Shown in pieces: positions 57,597-64,000 of a stretch of 64,000 nt of DNA. The DNA comes from Phymatolithon calcareum. Lineage: Eukaryota; Rhodophyta; Florideophyceae; Hapalidiales. The notes under the pieces were generated by a model. It saw only the letters and a program-made list of their open reading frames with translations. It had not been told where the DNA came from and did not search any database. Each line of letters begins with the position of its first letter. Position 1 is the first letter of the stretch. A program made the translations under genes and the position numbers. The stretch lies in contig OZ345377.1 of NCBI GenBank assembly GCA_977006965.1, positions 1,674,001 to 1,738,000 of the forward strand. The letters run 5' to 3'.

Positions 57597-58043
57597 CCAG
57601 AAGTGTGCCAGTATGGTAGGGTTGAAGCTTGCTTTTTTCGTTGGACTGCATGTAGAACAAGTACAATCAAACAAATACGTGAAAACTATGCTGTGTACCA
57701 CATATTTTTCACATGTTTGATTGATTGTCAAGCTGGGAATTGTAGCAGAATTGTCCCAGCTTTATTTATGAACACGTCTATATCCTTGGTAGGGTGGTTA
57801 GGATGTACAAACTACAAGCATCAAACAGGGTCCTTTTATACAACTAAAGGTCTTGTCAAGAAGCCGAATTGAGTTATATTCCGAACGCTTTGCAGGAAGT
57901 CTCACAAATTGCTTGGGAAAGCTTTCTGCAAGCATTATTAGCGCTATATTTGAGTTCTTCAATGATAATTAAAACGGTAGTTCTCTATAGTTACAGTAGT
58001 GTTTTTTGACCGCGTTTCGAACATGTGCCCAGCTCACCGATAA
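57597..58043. other. 3' flank of the bestrophin-like gene with a hairpin
   Basis: No gene. A perfect 10-bp inverted repeat, caatcaaaca at 57664-57673 and tgtttgattg at 57714-57723, with further pairing gtgaaaa/ttttcac inside, could form a hairpin in the 3' untranslated region or mark a small inverted-repeat element. Confidence 0.45.
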
Positions 58044-58911
58044 ATGAAAAATATTTGCAACGGATTCCATGGTTGCGTACTAAAGAACAAGGCCGCCAAG
58101 GAAGTTGAACAAACGTTCTTCACCCAAAGACGGGATATCCTTGCCTTCAAGATGTTGAAGAGAACAAAGGAAAAAGAAAAGAGGTACCTACAAAAGCCGC
58201 TTGAGAGCAGAAACAGTCAAGGGCTCCAGTCTACCAGGAACGACATTGTCGCTATGGAAAACAGGGAACCGTTTGTGGAAGTAACCAAGCACATTCAAGC
58301 AAAAGAGTCTGCCGAAATGCTTAGATCAAAATTCCTTACAATGGAAGGAGATCGTCTCGAATTGAAGAGGAAGAGGAGAATCTGGTACGACAAGACGAGA
58401 GAACTGCCAGCAATCCTCAAACCCCCGAAGGTGAAGCACAGGCAATTAGCGCTTCAGTACATCTGCGGAAGATTTCCGCAGGTGTCGACAACAAGCAGGT
58501 GGAAAAATTTGAAAACCGAGCTCGACAGCATATGGAAACGCTGGAAAACAATCTGTCAGGATATGAACTGAAAGGAGACAAGAGACTAGACACCGAGAAA
58601 GCACTTAACGAGCTCTTGCTATTCAGCAAGACCATCATCGAGTGCATGGAAAAAGAAGAAGGACTGCTCTGAATCAAGAACGAGAAGTTACATAGATGTC
58701 CCTTAGTACACGAAGCTTATTAGCGGGAACACCAATAGCGAACCCGCAAGAACACCACATAGTAGGTAGGACGATCTAGGTTCCAAACTTTCTCCACCGC
58801 CTATGGCAGACGGTAGGTTTCAACGGTCTACACACTGGAAGGTAGCAACTGAGGAAGCCTTGCTCGTATATTCGTGATTGTGAGGCTTTAAAATAAAGTT
58901 CAACTGAAAAA
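58044..58911 (+). pseudogene. LINE family 1 copy, internally deleted
   Basis: The frame reads EVEQTFF and then jumps to RRDILAFKMLKRTKEKEK, so about 26 codons (the QVFGPLARGK to RIQPAS stretch of the copy at 60.9 kb) are missing in frame. It goes on through KTRELPAILKPPKVKHRQLALQ and GRFPQVSTT. After a frameshift near 58495 it continues in another frame to TEKALNELLLFSKTIIECMEKEEGLL and a stop near 58671. The 3' region (gaggaagcc, cgtatattcgtg, gaggctttaaaa) matches the ends of the other copies and finishes in an A-run at about 58911. Confidence 0.8.
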
Positions 58912-59254
58912 AACACGTGCGAAAACAGAAACCTTGGGCTGTTTTCCTCTTAGAGCAAAGCCCGCACATTGGCTCATATGTGATGTCGTACCTCATGACA
59001 TGGACAGGACTCCCGGATTCTATGACTTTTGAGAACAACAAACCTGGTCACCGGGGCCTTTACGATCCCGTCGATGAAAGAATTGAAGATATTTTCGCCC
59101 CTTTGTTTCACGGCCCCTCTTTACTCGTGCATGGTGGTCATTTTGCAAAATACGGCAAACTACGTGGTCATTTGACCAAATTGTCCTAGTTCTTTTCAAT
59201 TGACGTTTAGTTAAAAAGTCTCACAGTGTTTACGAATATACTGACAAGGGTTCC
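58912..59254. other. No confident gene
   Basis: A 90-codon plus-strand frame (58917-59189) has no recognisable domain. It starts right after the LINE tail, so it is probably chance or a degraded host ORF. Confidence 0.35.
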
Positions 59255-59704
59255 TCAGTTGCAGCCTTCCAATGTGTAGTCCGCAAATAAAGTAGTGTCA
59301 CGGCTCTGGATTTCCGTCACTCCGGTACGCGCGACCTTTGCCGGCACTTTTTTGTCAGGACGTTCGATGGGAGGTGAAAAACATGAAGTCATCTTGCGGC
59401 CCATCCTCTTGAATGAGTCAGTAAAGCGACGCCATAACGGAGGCTTTTTCGCCTTTCCTCCTGCAGTCGAGTCAACAGCAAAAAGCTCGTATGACTTTGA
59501 GCTGAATATGGATTCAGCCCGAGACAAGTGTTGAGCTGGGACCTCGACCGGGGCATCATCCGCAGAAACGGATACCCCGGTCGACTTCGACTCTGTGTTG
59601 CCAAGAACACTGACAAGCAATGAAACAGCAAGCAAAATGAAGATGGCGTCGTTAGCTTCCGGACTGCTTTCTGCCGCTTCGAACTTCGAGGCACCTTGAG
59701 ACAT
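59255..59704 (-). CDS. Hypothetical protein with one possible membrane segment
   Basis: A 149-codon minus-strand frame with an ATG at 59704. An acidic N-terminus is followed by a hydrophobic stretch IFILLAVSLLVSVLG at about residues 21-35, a Ser/Ala-rich region, then a basic segment WRRFTDSFKRMGRKMTSCFSPP. No family is recognised. The hydrophobic segment begins too far from the N-terminus, and after acidic residues, to be a convincing signal peptide. It lies between LINE copies. It may be a small host gene or a chance frame; the plus strand has a shorter frame in the same interval. Confidence 0.35.
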   Translation of the reverse strand: MSQGASKFEAAESSPEANDAIFILLAVSLLVSVLGNTESKSTGVSVSADDAPVEVPAQHLSRAESIFSSKSYELFAVDSTAGGKAKKPPLWRRFTDSFKRMGRKMTSCFSPPIERPDKKVPAKVARTGVTEIQSRDTTLFADYTLEGCN

Positions 59705-60296
59705 ATTCAGGGGATAGTTTAATTAACGGCACGGGGTTGAATTGGTCCTCGAAAGAGTTGATGGAGAATTCTTTCTATTGAATGCAGCATGAAGGGAAAC
59801 TTATAGGCATCTCACTATGAGCCCGAGGTATCAGGGTACTACTGGTAACATACACGAAAGGCACATAGTGCGCAGACATCAAGTGAATCGAAAGTTGAGT
59901 CAGCACCATCATGGTGATGGACATCGGCCAGCAAAGCCATTTCTGATGTTCGGATCGCGGAGTACTGACGCGAAAAGTCTACGTATTGTGAACAGCGAAA
60001 TTGGGAGGAGGTTCCATGTCCCGCCGTTTCGTGTATTCACTCTTCGCACCAGCGGTGATTTCACGGCATGACGGCTATGGCTTAGTAATCCCACAGGGAG
60101 GAACTACGAAGCTCATGTCTCCGTGTCACTCTCAATGCGGCTGTATGCCACGTGTCCGTGGCGTCTTTATTCCTTGTTGGCTCCTTTCTATCTTTGCGTT
60201 TAGTCGTTAAGTTCAAATTACTGCTCCCGGTCATATACATGTAATGTTTTGAAGAGAGAGACACAAAGTGGTTCGCGTTGCAAGTCCTTACGTCAC
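59705..60296. other. No recognisable gene
   Basis: Short ORFs only, up to the target duplication of the LINE insertion that starts at 60297. Confidence 0.4.
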
Positions 60297-60311
60297 AGGA
60301 GCACTCGCTTT

Positions 60312-61746
60312 GCAGGGATTTCTAGACAAAGCCACTCAATGGGCCCAAGAACGAGGGATGACATTTTTTTTTAGTAGTATTTATTAAACGCTCTCAGTAA
60401 CACTCTTTAGACTGTAAGGGAGATGCGCTTCAGTTGCTACAGCCTTGTAGCATAGTATAACATTCATATATGCTTCTTCCGCAATCTTGTATATCGTGGC
60501 CCTAGCTGCAAAAACCCACATCGGACGGATGTGGGAAAAGCTTAGAGTCCTCTATGCGCTCAGTGGAGATTCGAGCTCGCAATTCTTATCCTACGAGGGA
60601 TGACATGGAACACGAAACAAGGAAAAAGCGCTACACTTGAATCGGATGAGACAGCGGGCGTGACATTCCAGCTGGCTAATAAGGCCCTCGCACATGTCGC
60701 GGAAGTCACCTACCTCGGAGTATCCCTAGGACCAGAGGGGGTTACAGATACACTGATGTTGCAACGCCTCAAGAAGGCTAGGATCGCTCTGTACGAGCTC
60801 CGTGCACTAGGGGTATTCAAGAAGGGAATTGGCATGCATAAATGCATCCATTAATCCAGCCACGCTGGGAGTACGCTATGCACTTAACACCGTGGACAGA
60901 AAATGTCCAGAGCGCGGTCAAGGAAGTTGAACAAACGTTTTTCAGACAAGTCTTCGGGCCACTGGCACGAGGAAAGACGGATAGACTTCGCCTAATATGT
61001 CGAATCCAACCTGCTTCCCATCGACGGGAAATACTAGCTTTCAAGATGCTGAGAAGGACCATGGGGAAGAAAGAAAAGTTTCTGATGCAAATACCAGAGA
61101 GAAGAAATTCAGAAGAGCTTCAAGCCACAAGTAACTACATCACATCGATGGAAACCAGAGAACCGTTTGATGAAGCGATGAAGCACATAATAGCGAACCA
61201 ATCTGCAGAAGAACTCCGATCAGCATTCCTGACAAAGGAAGGAGAGAGCCTTGAATCGAAGAGAAAGAGGAAAATTCCGTACGACAAGACAAGAGAACTC
61301 CCTGCAATACTCAAATTTCCACAACTGAAACACAGGAAACTGGCGGTTCAGTACGCCTTTGGAAGATTTCCCCAAGTGTCTACCACACTGATGGCAGATA
61401 GATTCGGAAGCAAAGTCAGACAGCACATGGAGACCCTGGATCGCAATTTTCCAGCCTATAAACTCAAGGAAGAGGACAGAGCGGCAACTGAGAAGGCATT
61501 AGATGACCTTTTGCTCTTCAGCAAAAGCATCATCGAGAGAATGCAGCAAGAAGAAGACCTGTACTGAAAGAAGAAGCGACGCCTCGAAACTGTTACGAAG
61601 AGCAATCAAAACAACCGAACACATGCTAGGGTCCCAGATAGAATGCCAGACATAAGAGTAGAGCCGCCCTAGCGAGGGCAGCACCTGAGGAAGCCCTGCC
61701 CGTATATTCGTATGACTGCGGGGCTTTAAAAAAATTGCAATAAAAA
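60312..61746 (+). mobile_element. LINE family 1, 5'-truncated copy inserted in another LINE
   Basis: Flanked by a perfect 15-bp target duplication aggagcactcgcttt (60297-60311 and 61747-61761). The frame opens in the reverse transcriptase with FLDKATQWAQERGMTWNTK, a typical post-YxDD LINE block, interrupted by the SINE-like insertion at 60365. It then reads TYLGVSLGPEGVTD and KARIALYELRALG. A small indel near 60835 shifts the frame, and 60842-61567 codes LIQPRWEYAMHLTPWT and on to LLLFSKSIIERMQQEEDLY. The 3' untranslated end is gaggaagccctgcc, then ggggctttaaaaaaa and a tail at 61746. The catalytic YxDD and endonuclease are absent. Confidence 0.92.
60365..60592 (-). mobile_element. 228-bp SINE-like retroposon, copy 1
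   Basis: Flanked by a perfect 14-bp target duplication acgagggatgacat (60351-60364 and 60593-60606). It lies on the minus strand with its A-tail at the left, the classic structure of a retroposon. In its own orientation it starts aggataagaattgcgagctc, contains a strong hairpin cccacatccgtccgatgtggg (an 8-bp stem) and ends aataaatactactaaaaaaaa. The motif tcgaatc near the start resembles the core of a Pol III B box, but no full tRNA arm is present. Copy 2 is at 63698-63925 with about three differences. It has no ORF and would rely on LINE enzymes. Confidence 0.85.
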
Positions 61747-62451
61747 AGGAGCACTCGCTTTTGTCTGCTCGAGCGCATCCGGAACGCCAAGATCGCTGTG
61801 TATCAGTTAAGACCCCTTGGTGTCTCCAGGCGCGGTATTAACGCGCTTAAAGCTATCAAGGTATACAAGGCACTGATACAGCCAAGATGGGAGTATGCCA
61901 TACATCTAACACCTTGGACGCCGAGAATCCAGACAGATATTGAAGAGGTAGAGAGGACCTTTTTCTCTCAAGTCCTTGGACCAATCGCGAAAAACCGGTC
62001 TGCAAGACTTCGTCTTCTCTGTCGCATCCAAGCAGCTGAAGACAGGAGAATGGTTTTAGCGCTCAAAATGCTCGTGAGAGCCAAGACAAAAAAAGAGAGC
62101 CTACTGGCCGTCCCAAAGGATTGCAGAGACGTGGATGAATTGCAATGGGTGTGTCGGGACATGGCAGCAATGCTAAGGCATGAGCAGTTCGAGAAGGCCT
62201 TGGAGTATCTTAAGCAAGGAATGTCGGCAGGATCCCTGAAAGCATCACTCTTCAATGATGAAGGGGAGTCTTTGGAATCAAGCAGAAAGAGAAAGATACC
62301 GTACGATATAGTCGGAGCAATTCCAGTGATTTTAAGGCTTCCGAAAGTACGTCATCGTCAATTGGCGGTGAAGTGGGCGTTTGGGAGATTTCCCCCACTG
62401 AGCACGACACTACTAGAAGACAAATTTGGCGAAATCATATCAAGGCTATTG

Positions 62452-63561
62452 CAAAGCACTGGAAAAAATAATTGCTATTGTAATTATTTAAATTATTGTT
62501 CCAATAATTTATTCCTGAGTCTCGCATATTTATTGTATTTATTGAGATCGTCGTGGTTGCGACAATTATTGTATCGGACTCCTCATTTTTTCGATCCGGT
62601 TATTCTATCGCGACAGAAAGTAGCAAGAAGGATCCAATAATTCGGGGAATAACCAGTTATTTATACCTCGCTGAACTTGAATACAATAATGGAGGAGGGT
62701 TTGACCGGACCGAACGGACCGCAAACGAAAAAAGACAAGTTTCCGGCGCGGGCGCGGGCGCCCGCGCCGGCGCAAGTGGCCGCAGCGATAAAGCTGCACA
62801 AAGCGCTCCTTCCGACGGTAATCCCGCCGGAAATGGCGGACGCGATCGTGAACGCGCACGCCAGGGACTCGGCGAATCGAGAACTTGCCACACTTGAAAT
62901 GCCAGACCCAAGCCCGCCGTCGCAAGATTTCGAGAAAATCTTGCGAATTTAAGCGGATTTGATACAGGCCGGCTATCATACCGGTCCGGCCCGTTCACCT
63001 GTGCGTCACAGATAGGAACCAAGAGCTCAGTCAGGAATTTTTCCCCGCTACAGTGCAGGGTTTTTTTTGAACTGGCAAGAGCTGTGATCCGGCCTCCCCG
63101 TGGGAGAAGACTATCACCTTCTGGTAGTATGGTAGTACATGGATTCCGCCCTGAGTGGTGTGCCGCAACGCTCAAGGAAGCTGGGAGAGAAGACAGAAGA
63201 AGATGAAAGAAGGCAGCAAGATGACTAGCTACCGTGAGCGTCCTAAATGGTTTCCAACCCGGGGCATCCCTTTGAAGGACGGCGATTGAAGATTGGCTAT
63301 GTAGCGATATAGATGTTAAGCTTCCCCAAGGTCTGCACATTGTGCAGCTTGGGCAGCTGTTGTGACATCAAGTACCACTCGTATCTGTTAAGTCTACTGG
63401 AGCCGTAAGGATGTGGAGTTGTTTACCAGCTCTGATAAATCCCGCAATAAAAGAAAAGAAAGAATACAATAATTTATTGCTTCTGCGTTCAACAATAAAT
63501 TATTTATTCTCGACACTTTTCGAGAAAAGAATAAAAATAAATAAATAATTCCAATGCTTTG
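62452..63561. mobile_element. hAT-like non-autonomous element
   Basis: Terminal inverted repeats caaagcactggaa (left) and, in reverse complement, caaagcattggaa (right) with one mismatch in 13. An 8-bp target duplication ggctattg flanks it (62444-62451 and 63562-63569). The 1110-bp element has A/T-rich subterminal zones with repeated aataaattatt, a GC-rich middle with a perfect palindrome at 62751-62768, and a right-hand segment ending aataaaagaaaagaaag that resembles a retroposon tail. No transposase is present. The duplication length supports hAT; the end sequence is unlike that of the element at 46021. Confidence 0.8.
62677..62952 (+). CDS. Small unknown ORF inside the hAT-like element
   Basis: 91 codons with a start near MNTIMEEGLTGP, a basic/Pro/Ala-rich middle (ARARAPAPAQVAAAIKLHKALLP) and an acidic, helical C-terminal part. 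No family is recognised. The middle is encoded by the GC-rich palindromic block, so composition alone may keep the frame open; a longer antisense frame also exists. It could be captured host or LINE ORF1 sequence. Confidence 0.3.
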   Translation: MNTIMEEGLTGPNGPQTKKDKFPARARAPAPAQVAAAIKLHKALLPTVIPPEMADAIVNAHARDSANRELATLEMPDPSPPSQDFEKILRI

Positions 63562-63697
63562 GGCTATTGGACACGGTTGAAACGTCTTTGGCGAGATACC
63601 AGCTGACCGGAGAAGAGACCAAGAAGACCGAAGAAGCACTGTACCAGCTACTCTTCTTTACCAGTGCCTTTTACGAGAACATGGAATAGAAAAACAA

Positions 63698-63925
63698 AGG
63701 ATAAGAATTGCGAGCTCGAATCGCCGCTGAGCGCATAGAGGACTCTAAGCTTTTCCCACATCCGTCCGATGTGGGTTTTTGCAGCTAGGGCCACGATATA
63801 CAAGATTGCGGAAGAAGCATATATGAATGTTATACTATGCTACAAGGCTGTAGCAACTGAAACGCATCTCCCTTACAGTCTAAAGAGTGTTACTGAGAGC
63901 GTTTAATAAATACTACTAAAAAAAA
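63698..63925 (+). mobile_element. 228-bp SINE-like retroposon, copy 2
   Basis: Same length and about 98.7 percent identical to copy 1, in the opposite orientation. It lies 8 bases after the stop codon of the LINE copy and ends in a run of A. No target duplication was found around it, so one flank may have been rearranged or this copy may have moved as part of a larger unit. Confidence 0.85.
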
Positions 63926-63958
63926 CTCGCTTTTGTCATGAAAAATGCAAAATGATAC

Positions 63959-64000
63959 TTTTTTATTCAAGTTTATTTAAAAGCCCCACAGACTTCCGAA
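63959..64000 (-). pseudogene. 3' end of a LINE family 1 copy running off the window
   Basis: The reverse complement reads ttcggaagtctgtggggct followed by tttaaataaac and an A-rich tail, the same ending as the copies at 58.9 and 61.7 kb. The element continues beyond the right edge on the minus strand. Confidence 0.65.

Larger units (their letters stand above)
61753..63689 (+). pseudogene. LINE family 1 copy split by a hAT-like element
   Basis: The frame is open from about 61753 (LERIRNAKIAVYQLRPLG) through LIQPRWEYAIHLTPWT, SSRKRKIPYDIVGAIP and VKWAFGRFPPLSTTLLEDKF to 62451. There a 1110-bp element is inserted. It resumes at 63562 and ends DTVETSLARYQL...EALYQLLFFTSAFYENME with a TAG at 63687-63689. 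Left of 61753 the copy was split by the LINE at 60312-61746; what precedes 60297 is not clearly LINE. It is the best-preserved C-terminal half of the family in the window, with about 220 uninterrupted codons before the insertion. Confidence 0.85.

Noticed and set aside
58000-58920. Target duplication around the LINE copy at 58.0-58.9 kb
   Set aside because: Only a weak catgtgc/cacgtgc similarity was seen, not convincing.
59255-59704. Secreted effector-like protein
   Set aside because: The hydrophobic segment starts after about 20 mostly acidic or polar residues and is not a convincing signal peptide; no effector motif was recognised.
62657-63340. 227-codon minus-strand ORF inside the hAT-like element
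   Set aside because: No domain; it spans the GC-rich palindrome and unrelated segments, so composition explains it.
63690-63937. Target duplication around the second SINE-like copy
   Set aside because: No shared flanking sequence of six bases or more could be found.

Overview
This is a window of nuclear DNA from a eukaryote. It is dominated by retrotransposons and holds only a few host genes. Evidence for a eukaryote: LTR and non-LTR retrotransposons, hAT- and Harbinger-type DNA transposons, C2H2 zinc fingers, and a bestrophin-type gene that reads through only if seven GT-AG introns of about 90-130 bases are removed. The lineage cannot be fixed from sequence alone. An alga (red or heterokont), an oomycete or an early fungus would all fit.

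Layout. (1) 1-4242: a decayed LINE 3' end and a broken PIF/Harbinger transposase, convergent with a frameshifted coiled-coil ORF that is probably its partner. (2) 4243-37728: 33.5 kb of Ty1/copia elements nested in or abutting one another. Three LTR families are present: A (copies A1-A7), B (B1) and C (C1). A1 (5391-10947) is complete and youngest by LTR similarity; it sits inside A2 with a 5-bp target duplication. B1 (17972-23487) sits inside A3. C1 (27219-32157) separates two parts of what is probably one minus-strand A element (A4 + A5). A7 (34674-37728) is a mini-element in which Gag and protease are fused in frame to RNase H. Every copy whose LTR-leader junction is preserved (A1, A2, B1, C1, A5, A7) carries ggttatgggcccag next to the LTR. 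This matches the anticodon arm of initiator tRNA-Met, the primer geometry of Drosophila copia. (3) 37729-46012: old solo or degenerate LTRs, a possible Tc1-like mini-element and long stretches with nothing recognisable. (4) 46013-49000: a hAT element with an 8-bp target duplication, a 5'-truncated RNase H-type LINE with a 13-bp duplication, and a decayed LINE. (5) 50672-57596: the host gene island, with a four-finger C2H2 protein, an RmlD-like NAD(P)-dependent reductase and an eight-exon bestrophin-like anion channel. (6) 58044-64000: a LINE graveyard. One LINE is inserted in another (15-bp duplication), a 228-bp SINE-like retroposon is inserted in the first (14-bp duplication), and a 1.1-kb hAT-like element is inserted in the second (8-bp duplication). 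A second copy of the 228-bp retroposon lies near the right edge.

How it works together. The copia gag-pol genes encode Gag with a CCHC knuckle, protease, integrase, reverse transcriptase and RNase H in one frame. All copies carry at least one lesion, so any present movement would need proteins supplied by a copy elsewhere. The three host genes show no sign of acting in one pathway. The A1 and A2 copies share the same in-frame stop in integrase, and A7 and C1 keep their reading frame across large internal deletions. These are the strongest hints of copies mobilised in trans.
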